A stretch of 6,591 nucleotides of DNA from contig JAEWFU010000313.1 in NCBI GenBank assembly GCA_023388675.1, positions 1-6,591 on the forward strand, written 5' to 3'. This document shows, piece after piece, positions 1 to 5,882 of this stretch (position 1 is the first letter of the stretch; the number at the start of each line of letters is the position of its first letter). The position numbers and the translations under genes were made by a program. Source of the stretch: Pseudomonadota bacterium. GTDB taxonomy: Bacteria; Pseudomonadota; Alphaproteobacteria; Rhizobiales; Rhizobiaceae. The notes under the pieces are model-generated. The model worked only from the letters and a program-made list of their open reading frames with translations. It did no database searches and was not told the DNA's origin.

Positions 1-563
1 CGCTGGCCGGCATTCTTCCGCTGTCCCGGGGCACACGCACCTACAGCGGCAAGATCCTCACGCTTTTCAGTACAGTCGCCGGCATCGACCTGAGGCTTAC
101 CGGCCTCGAAAACGTCCAGCGGCTCGCAGCACTCCATCAGCTCGACACCAGGCGGATTCCCGACGTCGTCGAGGACATCATCGATTTCACCGAGCTGGGC
201 GATTTCTTCGATCTGCCGGTGGGCACCTATTCGGCCGGCATGCGCGCCCGCTTCGGTTTCGCTTTCATGACTGCGTTGGAGGCGGACATCCTCCTCATAG
301 ACGAGGTCATCGGAGCAGGCGACAAGCGCTTCCACTCGAAGGCCGAGAAGCGACTGGAAACGTTCACCTCGGCCGGCGGCATCATCGTCGTTGCCTCCCA
401 TTCCACGGCGGTTCTGTCAGCGCTCTGCACGAGGGCGGTCGTCATGCGCAAGGGCAGGATCGCGTTCAGGGGGTCGGTATCGAAGGCATCCGCCTATTTC
501 ACGACAAGCGAAGCCGGCGGCGTCACAGGAGACGATCCGTCGGCCGAGCAGCCCGCCGCCTGA
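1..563 (+). CDS. ABC transporter ATP-binding protein, polysaccharide export type (Wzt/KpsT-like), 5' end missing
   Basis: This is the C-terminal 186 residues of an ATPase that would power export of a lipid-linked O-antigen or capsular polysaccharide across the inner membrane with a Wzm/KpsM-type permease. The reading frame is open from base 3 and ends in TGA at 561-563. Visible in order are a TGLEN segment (residues 33-37) typical of this subfamily, the signature region YSAGMRARFGFA (76-87, replacing the usual LSGGQ), Walker B with catalytic Glu in LLIDEV, a GAGD D-loop and an ASHS switch-histidine motif. The Walker A motif lies upstream of the window. The protein ends soon after the ATPase core, so the carbohydrate-binding C-terminal domain of long Wzt proteins is absent, which makes it more like KpsT or short Wzt. 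The following wecB gene fits a surface-glycan operon. The subfamily is clear; the exported glycan cannot be told. Confidence 0.88.
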   Translation, partial: LAGILPLSRGTRTYSGKILTLFSTVAGIDLRLTGLENVQRLAALHQLDTRRIPDVVEDIIDFTELGDFFDLPVGTYSAGMRARFGFAFMTALEADILLIDEVIGAGDKRFHSKAEKRLETFTSAGGIIVVASHSTAVLSALCTRAVVMRKGRIAFRGSVSKASAYFTTSEAGGVTGDDPSAEQPAA

Positions 564-577
564 CGACGCGGCCCCCA

Positions 578-588
578 AGAGGCGGAGC
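578..588 (+). promoter_or_regulatory. Ribosome-binding site of wecB, supports a TTG start
   Basis: The purine-rich stretch AAGAGGCGGAG ends 5 bases before the TTG at 594. It contains GGAG at 584-587 at normal spacing. This supports the TTG start; the first in-frame ATG, at 639, would delete the conserved N-terminal FGTRPEAIK motif. Confidence 0.6.
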
Positions 589-593
589 AGCAC

Positions 594-1718
594 TTGAAGG
601 TAGCAATCGTATTCGGAACACGCCCGGAAGCCATCAAGATGGCGCCCGTCGTGGCGGCATTTCGCGCCGATCCTGCTTTCGAGACACTTGTCTGCGTGAC
701 GGGGCAGCATCGCACGATGCTGGATCAGGTCCTCTCCATCTTCGGGATCGAGCCTGACATCGATCTCGACATCATGACGCCCGGTCAGTCCCTGACCGAC
801 ATCACCGTACGTGTGCTGCAGGGCATGGAGCGGGTGATCCGCGACCACAAGCCGGACGTCGTTCTGGTCCATGGTGATACCACCACGGCCATGGCGGCGG
901 CGCTGGCGGCCTTCTATCATCAGGTCCCGGTGGGCCATGTCGAAGCGGGTCTGCGCACGCGCGACATCATGCGCCCGTGGCCGGAGGAGATGAATCGCAG
1001 CGTCATCGACGTGGTCGGGCGCTGGCTTTTCGCCCCGACGCCCCAGGCCCGGCAGGCGCTGCTCGACGAACGGATCGACGGTTCGCGCATCACCGTAACC
1101 GGCAACACGGTCATCGACGCCTTGCTGATGGCCTCCGACCTGATTGAGGGCGACGCCGACAGGCAAAACGCGATCGCCTCGGATTTCACCTATCTCGATC
1201 CGGCCAAGCGGCTTCTGCTGGTGACCGGGCACCGCCGCGAAAACTTCGGCGGCGGCTTGCGTCGCATGTGCGAGGCGCTTGCCCGGCTCGCCCGCCGCGG
1301 CGACGTGCAGATCGTCTATCCGGTTCACCTGAACGAGAACGTCCAGCAGGTCGCGCGCGAGACACTGTCAGGCGTGGACGACGTCTTCCTCATCGATCCG
1401 CTCGAATATCTGCCGTTCATCTACCTGATGCGCCGGTCGCATCTCATCATTACCGACTCCGGCGGCATCCAGGAGGAGGCGCCGTCGCTGGGCAAGCCTG
1501 TACTCGTCACCCGGGACGTGACGGAGCGGCCGGAGGCCGTCGCCGCCGGGACCGCGCACCTGGTCGGCACCGACCCCGAGATCATCGTGCGCGAAGCGAC
1601 GCACCTTCTCGATTCCGCCGATGCCTACAAGCGCGTCAGCGAAATCCGCAATCCTTACGGAGACGGCAAGGCCGCCCAGCGGATCCTCGAAGCGATCAGG
1701 AACGGCATCGCCGGTTGA
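594..1718 (+). CDS. wecB: UDP-N-acetylglucosamine 2-epimerase, non-hydrolysing
   Basis: The enzyme interconverts UDP-GlcNAc and UDP-ManNAc in the cytoplasm, giving the ManNAc donor for capsule, O-antigen or other envelope glycans. It is 374 residues long, against about 376 for E. coli WecB, so it is complete. Family motifs run through its length: FGTRPEAIKMAPV (7-19), LVHGDTTTAMA (91-101), GHVEAGLRT (114-122), PWPEEMNR (128-135), VTGHRRENFGGG (210-221), YPVHLNENV (242-250) and TDSGGIQEEAPSLGKP (287-302). The residues matching the known E. coli active-site set fall at the same numbers: Arg10, Lys15, Asp95, Glu117, Glu131 and His213. The start is TTG, chosen because it restores the complete N-terminus and has a ribosome-binding site. 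It lies 30 bases after the ABC-exporter ATPase and is probably co-transcribed with it. The reaction is well supported; the glycan it feeds is unknown. Confidence 0.95.
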   Translation: MKVAIVFGTRPEAIKMAPVVAAFRADPAFETLVCVTGQHRTMLDQVLSIFGIEPDIDLDIMTPGQSLTDITVRVLQGMERVIRDHKPDVVLVHGDTTTAMAAALAAFYHQVPVGHVEAGLRTRDIMRPWPEEMNRSVIDVVGRWLFAPTPQARQALLDERIDGSRITVTGNTVIDALLMASDLIEGDADRQNAIASDFTYLDPAKRLLLVTGHRRENFGGGLRRMCEALARLARRGDVQIVYPVHLNENVQQVARETLSGVDDVFLIDPLEYLPFIYLMRRSHLIITDSGGIQEEAPSLGKPVLVTRDVTERPEAVAAGTAHLVGTDPEIIVREATHLLDSADAYKRVSEIRNPYGDGKAAQRILEAIRNGIAG

Positions 1719-1738
1719 TCGAACCGCATCCAACTGCG

Positions 1739-1767
1739 TTGACGCGCGGCTCTGCACGCGATAGCAC
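1739..1767 (+). promoter_or_regulatory. Candidate sigma-70-type promoter for the btu operon
   Basis: TTGACG at 1739-1744 is a good alphaproteobacterial -35 box. Seventeen bases further on, 1762-1767 reads TAGCAC, a poor -10 match (3 of 6). Transcription from here would begin at about 1774-1778, right at the 5' edge of the riboswitch P1 stem, which is where a riboswitch transcript should start. The position is persuasive but the -10 element is weak. Confidence 0.4.
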
Positions 1768-1777
1768 CATCCTCGGA

Positions 1778-1987
1778 ACTGGTTCTGCCGCAAGGCGGAT
1801 GAAAATGGGAACGCGGTGCGATCCATCATGGGTCAATGCCGCGGCTGCCCCCGCAACTGTAACCGTTGAGCCAACTACCGGACATGCCACTGGCCTAGAT
1901 CGGCCGGGAAGGTGGAAGGAGGCGATGACACGGGAGCCAGGAGACCTGCCTGTTCCAGTCACCCAAGCCAGGATACGGGGTGTGTCC
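1778..1987 (+). ncRNA. Cobalamin (B12) riboswitch
   Basis: This leader RNA binds adenosylcobalamin or a related form and represses the downstream uptake genes. Visible parts in order: ACTGG at 1778-1782, which pairs with CCAGT at 1955-1959 to close P1; CTGCC 1785-1789 with GGCGG 1794-1798 as a small stem capped by a GCAA tetraloop; the ATGAAAATGGGAA block (1799-1811); the conserved GCGGCTGCCCCCGCAACTGT block (1841-1860); GCCACTGG (1886-1893); CGGGAAGG (1905-1912); GATGACACGG (1924-1933); and the B12 box AGCCAGGAGACCTGCC (1935-1950). A hairpin at 1971-1987 follows as the likely P13. These blocks, their order and their spacing match the known class. Which cobalamin form is preferred cannot be read with confidence. 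The btuB-btuF-btuC-btuD genes downstream are a classic target. Confidence 0.96.
1971..1987 (+). promoter_or_regulatory. P13-like hairpin of the riboswitch, candidate kissing-loop partner
   Basis: GGATAC (1971-1976) pairs with GTGTCC (1982-1987) around the loop GGGGT, with one G-U pair. The G-rich loop can pair with the GCCC of the conserved loop at 1847-1850. In known B12 riboswitches a contact between L5 and L13 couples ligand binding to the expression platform. The pairing is visible; its role here is inferred from the family. Confidence 0.6.
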
Positions 1988-2109
1988 TAGCGCGGTCGTC
2001 CGTCGCGGTGACATCGAAAGTTGCCGCATGCCGGAAACGGCCGGGGGTTCGATGTGCACCCACATCACACGCCTCAAGCCTGAAACCGTCTGCGGTCTGA
2101 TGAAACCGG

Positions 2110-2124
2110 GGGCGCGTAGCGCCC
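2110..2124 (+). promoter_or_regulatory. GC-rich hairpin just upstream of the btuB ribosome-binding site
   Basis: GGGCGC (2110-2115) and GCGCCC (2119-2124) form a perfect 6-bp stem with a GTA loop. Two G-U pairs could extend it to 2126. It ends 4-6 bases before the GGAG at 2131. The 3' arm GCCC (2121-2124) could instead pair with GGGC at 2137-2140, which would put GGAG inside a loop, so two exclusive folds are possible. This is a plausible translational switch, but an inference from pairing alone. Confidence 0.35.
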
Positions 2125-2130
2125 TTGCCT

Positions 2131-2139
2131 GGAGCGGGG
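2131..2139 (+). promoter_or_regulatory. Ribosome-binding site of btuB, decides the ATG at 2145
   Basis: GGAGCGGGG carries GGAG at 2131-2134, 10 bases before ATG 2145. This ATG is followed immediately by a proper signal peptide. Upstream in-frame starts lack that logic. Confidence 0.6.
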
Positions 2140-2144
2140 CAGAC

Positions 2145-4019
2145 ATGAGACAATGGATTTTGACGGCGAGCGCGCTGGCGCTGGCATGCGGGACGGCGCA
2201 GGCGCAGACGGCGCTCGATGCGGACGACGACACGACCGTTCTGGACACGATCGTGGTGACGACGCCGCTGCGGCGCGAATCCAGCCTGGAGCGCAGCACT
2301 TCATCGGTCACCGTGATCGACCGGGAAGAAATCGACAGGGCGGCCGCGCTCGACCTTCCCTCCCTGCTTAGATCCTATGCCGGTATCACCGTGACCCCGA
2401 ACGGCGGCATGGGGGCGAGCTCCGGCATCGGCATACGGGGTACGCGCGATGCGCAGACGCTGGTGCTGATCGACGGCGTCAACCCCCGCTCGGCCACTCT
2501 CGGCGCAACGACGCTGTCCAACATTCCGCTCGATTCGATCGAGCGCATCGAAATCGCCAAGGGCCCGCATTCGGCACAGTATGGTTCCGACGCCATCGGC
2601 GGGGTGGTCAACATCATCACCAGGGGTGGTGGCGGCACCTGTCGGACCGGAAACGACATCTGCACCACGGTCACCACCGGCGTAAGCCATCCCTGGGGCG
2701 GACATCTCGGTGCCACCGTAAGCGGGACGACTCAGGACGGGACGCAATTCTCGTTCGGCGGACGTCTGATCGGCACGCGTGGCTTCGACTTCACCACCGC
2801 ACCCACCGAAGCCGATGACGATGGTTTCCTGCAGGGATCATTCAACGCCTCGGTCTCGAAAACCTTCGATTGGGGCGAACTCTATGCAAGCGGCCTCTTC
2901 TCGCGTTCCCGCTCGCAATACGACAACATCTGGGACGACGATGACCAATCGGACTCCGACCTCTTCGCCGGCAAGGTCGGCGCACGCATCGAGCACGACG
3001 AAAGCTGGTCTTCGACCATCGAACTGTCGTCGGCCTTCGACAAATCGCACAATTTCGGCGATGGGGACCGCAACGGCGATGGCTTCGCCAACAGCTTCAG
3101 CTACGACACGTATCGCCACGGCATCTTTGTGTCGACACAGAAGACCTTCGACGTCGGCAAGGCGCGCCACATCGTGAGCCTCGGCGGTGAAGCCTACAGG
3201 GAGAACGTCGAATCGACCGTCGACTACGACGTCGACAGCCGCGATCTCGCTGCCGCCTTCACCCAGTATACATTCGAATATGATGCGCTGACGGTCGATG
3301 CCGGTATCCGCTTCGACCATAACGAACAGTTTGGCGAAGCCACTACATACAATATCGGAGCGAGCTACGAGATCGTGCCCGGCCTCGTCGTGCGTGCCTC
3401 ACACGGGACCGGTTTCCGGGCGCCGACCTTCAACGACCTCTACTATCCCAACTTCGGCAACCCCAACCTGCAGCCTGAAACATCGGAATCCTACGAGATC
3501 GGGCTGAGCTGGCAGCCCCTCGACAACACGACCCTGGACGTCGCGGTCTATCGCACGGACCTCTACGGCGCCTTCGACCCGCTCGTCTCCGGCGTCGTCA
3601 ACATCGATCGCGCCCGCATCGACGGTGTCGAGGCAAGCATCTCGCATCGCTTCAACGAGCGCTGGCGAGGCCGCGCCTCGGTCGAATTCCGCGATCCGCG
3701 CGACCTCAAGACGGGCCTCTATCTGCGCCGGCAGGACCGCTTCAAGACCTCCGCCGAACTGAGCTTCCGGGCAACCGAGGATCTCGACCTGACGGCGCGC
3801 CTCCTCTACGCCGGCAACCGTGACGACGAGGAGTTCGGTGTCGGCCGTGTCACTCTTTCGGACTATATCACCGTCGATCTGGCAGCGACCTACCGGATCG
3901 ATGAGCGCTCGGATCTGAAATTTGCAGTGGAGAATCTGTTCGATGAGCAATATTCCACCGCTTACGGCTACCGCGCTCCGGGCCGGACGATCAATCTGAG
4001 CCTGACGCGGCAATTCTGA
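2145..4019 (+). CDS. btuB: TonB-dependent outer-membrane cobalamin receptor BtuB
   Basis: This receptor imports vitamin B12 through the outer membrane using energy from TonB-ExbB-ExbD. It has 624 residues (E. coli BtuB: 614 with signal peptide). The start at 2145 gives a signal peptide (1-20) with cleavage expected after AQA. A TonB box, DTIVVTT (34-40), follows, then the plug domain (about 45-160) with VLIDGVNPRS and GPHSAQYGSDAIGGVVNIIT, then the beta-barrel. The C-terminus has ENLFDEQYSTAYGYRAPGR and ends in Phe, as barrel proteins do for assembly. EADDDGF (222-228) resembles the TDNDGF calcium-site segment of E. coli BtuB, recalled from memory. Acidic loops also occur at 264-272 and 306-313. 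It lies directly behind a cobalamin riboswitch and before btuFCD, so cobalamin is much likelier than haem or a siderophore. Cys15 in the signal peptide does not form a good lipobox. Confidence 0.93.
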   Translation: MRQWILTASALALACGTAQAQTALDADDDTTVLDTIVVTTPLRRESSLERSTSSVTVIDREEIDRAAALDLPSLLRSYAGITVTPNGGMGASSGIGIRGTRDAQTLVLIDGVNPRSATLGATTLSNIPLDSIERIEIAKGPHSAQYGSDAIGGVVNIITRGGGGTCRTGNDICTTVTTGVSHPWGGHLGATVSGTTQDGTQFSFGGRLIGTRGFDFTTAPTEADDDGFLQGSFNASVSKTFDWGELYASGLFSRSRSQYDNIWDDDDQSDSDLFAGKVGARIEHDESWSSTIELSSAFDKSHNFGDGDRNGDGFANSFSYDTYRHGIFVSTQKTFDVGKARHIVSLGGEAYRENVESTVDYDVDSRDLAAAFTQYTFEYDALTVDAGIRFDHNEQFGEATTYNIGASYEIVPGLVVRASHGTGFRAPTFNDLYYPNFGNPNLQPETSESYEIGLSWQPLDNTTLDVAVYRTDLYGAFDPLVSGVVNIDRARIDGVEASISHRFNERWRGRASVEFRDPRDLKTGLYLRRQDRFKTSAELSFRATEDLDLTARLLYAGNRDDEEFGVGRVTLSDYITVDLAATYRIDERSDLKFAVENLFDEQYSTAYGYRAPGRTINLSLTRQF

Positions 4020-4021
4020 CC

Positions 4022-4026
4022 GGGGA
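4022..4026 (+). promoter_or_regulatory. Ribosome-binding site of btuF, supports a GTG start
   Basis: GGGGA (4022-4026, reading from the first G of the G run) sits 6 bases before GTG 4033. An ATG at 4026 is in another frame and does not lead to a recognisable protein. The GTG gives a complete signal peptide. Confidence 0.5.
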
Positions 4027-4032
4027 TGCATC

Positions 4033-4884
4033 GTGTTCATCGCCCGCGCCATCCTTGCCCTTTCGCTGGCTGTCGCAGCATGGGTTCCGCCGGCGCGGGC
4101 GGCGGACGATGCGCCGCGCCGCGTCGTCTCGATGAACGTGTGCACCGACCAGCTCGCCATGCTCCTTGCCGGGGAAGGGCAGCTTCACTCCGTTTCCCGC
4201 CTGGCCGGCGATCCGGCCGTTTCCGTGCTAGCCGACGAAGCCGGTCGCTATGTCGCCAATCACGGGCTTGGCGAAGAGATATTCCTGATGCGGCCGGACC
4301 TGATCGTCGCCGGGACTTTCACGACCCGGGCGACCATCGACATGCTGCGGCGCCTCGGCTTCCGGGTCGAGGAGTTCGCGCCCGCGGGCACGTTCGAAGG
4401 CGTGCGCGCCAACATCCGTCGCATGGGCGAACTGCTCGGTCGGCAGCAGCGCGCCGACGCGCTGATCGCGGAACTGGATACCGGACTGGCGGAACTCGCC
4501 CGCGAGCCAGCGCCTCCGCTCTCCGTCGCCATCTATTCGGCAAACAGCTACACCTCGGGCGAAGGCTCGCTTTCCAACGCGGTGATCGTGGCGGCAGGCC
4601 TGCAAAGCATCGCCGACAGGCTCGGCATCGTCGGCGTCCGGCGCCTTCCACTCGAACAGCTCGTGCTTGCCGACCCGGATCTGGTCGTGCTCGGCGAACG
4701 CCCCTACGACCGGCCGGCGCTGGCACAGGAGAACTTCCGGCATCCCGCCTTTAGGGCGATCGCCTCACAAGACAGGCTGGTGCACATTCCCGACCGCTAC
4801 TGGATCTGCGGCGCGCCCTTCACGCTCGAAGCGGCGCGACTGCTGCGTGACGCGGCGAAAGCCCGTGCGGAGGCGGCGCAATGA
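4033..4884 (+). CDS. btuF: Periplasmic cobalamin-binding protein BtuF (ABC substrate-binding protein)
   Basis: This protein would capture B12 delivered by BtuB in the periplasm and hand it to BtuC. It has 283 residues (E. coli BtuF: 266). The signal peptide MFIARAILALSLAVAAWVPP begins it, with cleavage likely near ARA (21-23). The mature part belongs to the helical-backbone metal/cofactor binding family (PF01497 type): RRVVSMNVCTDQLAMLLA (29-46), MRPDLIVAGTFTT (86-98), a middle linking helix with RMGELLGRQQRADALI (130-145), LADPDLVVLGERPYDRP (212-228) and a C-terminal RYWICGAPFTLEAARLL (255-271). Two cysteines, Cys37 and Cys259, could form a disulphide. The GTG start is 13 bases after the btuB stop, and the stop overlaps the btuC start as ATGA. 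Haem- and siderophore-binding relatives look similar, so the substrate rests mainly on the riboswitch and btuB. Confidence 0.87.
   Translation: MFIARAILALSLAVAAWVPPARAADDAPRRVVSMNVCTDQLAMLLAGEGQLHSVSRLAGDPAVSVLADEAGRYVANHGLGEEIFLMRPDLIVAGTFTTRATIDMLRRLGFRVEEFAPAGTFEGVRANIRRMGELLGRQQRADALIAELDTGLAELAREPAPPLSVAIYSANSYTSGEGSLSNAVIVAAGLQSIADRLGIVGVRRLPLEQLVLADPDLVVLGERPYDRPALAQENFRHPAFRAIASQDRLVHIPDRYWICGAPFTLEAARLLRDAAKARAEAAQ
4869..4873 (+). promoter_or_regulatory. Ribosome-binding site of btuC inside btuF
   Basis: GGAGG lies 7 bases before ATG 4881, inside the last codons of btuF. The same 8-base string GGAGGCGG precedes btuD at 5866-5873, so both internal genes have strong sites in addition to overlap coupling. 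Confidence 0.65.
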
Positions 4885-5882
4885 ACGACCGTCACGCCTA
4901 TGCGGCCGTGCTCGCCACGCTCGCGGCGGCAACGCTGGCGCTGTTCCTGGTGTCGCTGACCACCGGACCGGCCGCCGTCGGCTTCGGCGAAAGCATCAGG
5001 GCGCTCGTGACCGGCGATGCCGACCTCCTGACACTGGTCATGCGTGAGATACGGTTGCCGCGTGCCTTGCTGGGGCTGATGATCGGGGCGACGCTCGGCC
5101 TGTCCGGCGCGGTGCTGCAGGGCTATCTGCGCAACCCGTTGGCAGAGCCCGGCCTGCTCGGCATCAGCGCTTCTGCCTCACTGGGCGCGGTCCTGGCCAT
5201 TTATACCGGTATCTCGGCAGCCTTTCCGCTCGGCCTGCCGCTCGCAGCTCTCGTGGGCGCCGTGCTGGCCGTGCTGCTGCTGCGCGTCATGGCCGGCGAG
5301 CGCGGCGGTACGCTGACCATCATCCTGGCCGGCGTCGCGATCTCGGCCTTTGCCGGGGCCATGGCGTCGCTGGTGCTCAACCTCTCGCCCAATCCCTTCG
5401 CCGCGGCCGAGATCGTCTTCTGGATGCTGGGCTCGCTCACCGACCGTTCGATGGTCCATCTGTGGCTGTCGGCGCCGTTCATGCTCGCCGGCTGGGTGAT
5501 GCTGGGCATGCTGGCGCGGCCGCTCGACGTGCTGACACTCGGTTCGGATGCCGCCTCCAGCATGGGCGTCGACATGCGCAAGGTCCAGTTCCTTGCGGTT
5601 TTCGGCACCGCGGCCTCGGTCGGCGCCGCCACCGCGATCGCCGGCGCAATCGGCTTCATCGGGCTGGTGGTGCCGCATGTGCTGCGGCCGCTGGTCGGCG
5701 CGGTGCCATCCCGCCTGCTGCCGGCCAGCGCGCTGGGCGGAGCAACCGTGCTTCTCGCCGCCGACATACTCGTGCGCCTGATCGCGCCCGGCCGCGACCT
5801 GAAGCTCGGTGTGCTTACCGCCATCGTCGGCGCGCCGTTCTTCCTCTGGCTCGTCTGGCGCACGCGGAGGCGGATGCTGTGA
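4881..5882 (+). CDS. btuC: Cobalamin ABC transporter permease BtuC (FecCD family)
   Basis: This inner-membrane subunit should form, as a dimer, the channel for B12 driven by BtuD. It has 333 residues (E. coli BtuC: 326) and is hydrophobic throughout, fitting the ten membrane helices of the family. Motifs include REIRLPRALLGLMIGATLGL (55-74), AVLQGYLRNPLAEPGLLGIS (77-96), FWMLGSLTDRS (180-190), GAIGFIGLVVPHVLRPLVG (257-275), where the family contacts the ATPase, and a C-terminal DLKLGVLTAIVGAPFFLWLV. It starts by a 4-base overlap (ATGA) with btuF and ends by a GTGA overlap with btuD, so translation is probably coupled on both sides. FecCD permeases also carry haem and siderophores; the gene neighbourhood and riboswitch favour cobalamin. 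Confidence 0.9.
   Translation: MNDRHAYAAVLATLAAATLALFLVSLTTGPAAVGFGESIRALVTGDADLLTLVMREIRLPRALLGLMIGATLGLSGAVLQGYLRNPLAEPGLLGISASASLGAVLAIYTGISAAFPLGLPLAALVGAVLAVLLLRVMAGERGGTLTIILAGVAISAFAGAMASLVLNLSPNPFAAAEIVFWMLGSLTDRSMVHLWLSAPFMLAGWVMLGMLARPLDVLTLGSDAASSMGVDMRKVQFLAVFGTAASVGAATAIAGAIGFIGLVVPHVLRPLVGAVPSRLLPASALGGATVLLAADILVRLIAPGRDLKLGVLTAIVGAPFFLWLVWRTRRRML
5866..5870 (+). promoter_or_regulatory. Ribosome-binding site of btuD inside btuC, supports a GTG start
   Basis: GGAGG lies 8 bases before GTG 5879. The ATG at 5874 belongs to the last codons of btuC and is out of frame with btuD, so GTG is the logical start. Confidence 0.6.

Larger units (their letters stand above)
1988..2144 (+). 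other. Long untranslated leader between riboswitch and btuB, with several stem-loops
   Basis: No convincing gene is present in these 157 bases. Small stem-loops can be seen: GCCG/CGGC with a GAAA loop (2030-2041), GATGTG/CACATC with a 4-base loop (2051-2066), ACCG/CGGT (2085-2096) and GGGCGC/GCGCCC with a 3-base loop (2110-2124). None is followed by a run of T, so no intrinsic terminator is evident. The frame of btuB stays open throughout, back to a TGA at 1926-1928, with possible starts at 1980 (GTG), 2028, 2052 and 2100 (ATG). Those starts would place extra residues before the signal peptide and are considered unlikely. The region probably carries the riboswitch expression platform. Confidence 0.55.

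Noticed and set aside
417..1328. A 303-codon open frame on the - strand across the exporter ATPase and wecB
   Set aside because: It is antisense to well-supported genes, has no family motif and no suitable ribosome-binding context; it is a codon-bias shadow.
1712..1726. Inverted repeat CGGTT/AACCG across the wecB stop codon as a terminator
   Set aside because: The stem has only 5 bp and no T run follows, so it does not meet the pattern of an intrinsic terminator. Termination after wecB may be Rho-dependent or absent.
2145..2204. Lipoprotein signal at Cys15 of BtuB
   Set aside because: The residues before Cys15 (A-L-A) do not fit the lipobox well, and a standard AQA cleavage site follows at residue 20, as usual for a TonB-dependent receptor.
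4026..4754. A + strand frame starting with ATG at 4026, overlapping btuF
   Set aside because: Its product is Arg-rich with no recognisable fold, whereas the frame from GTG 4033 gives a signal peptide and a complete binding protein.
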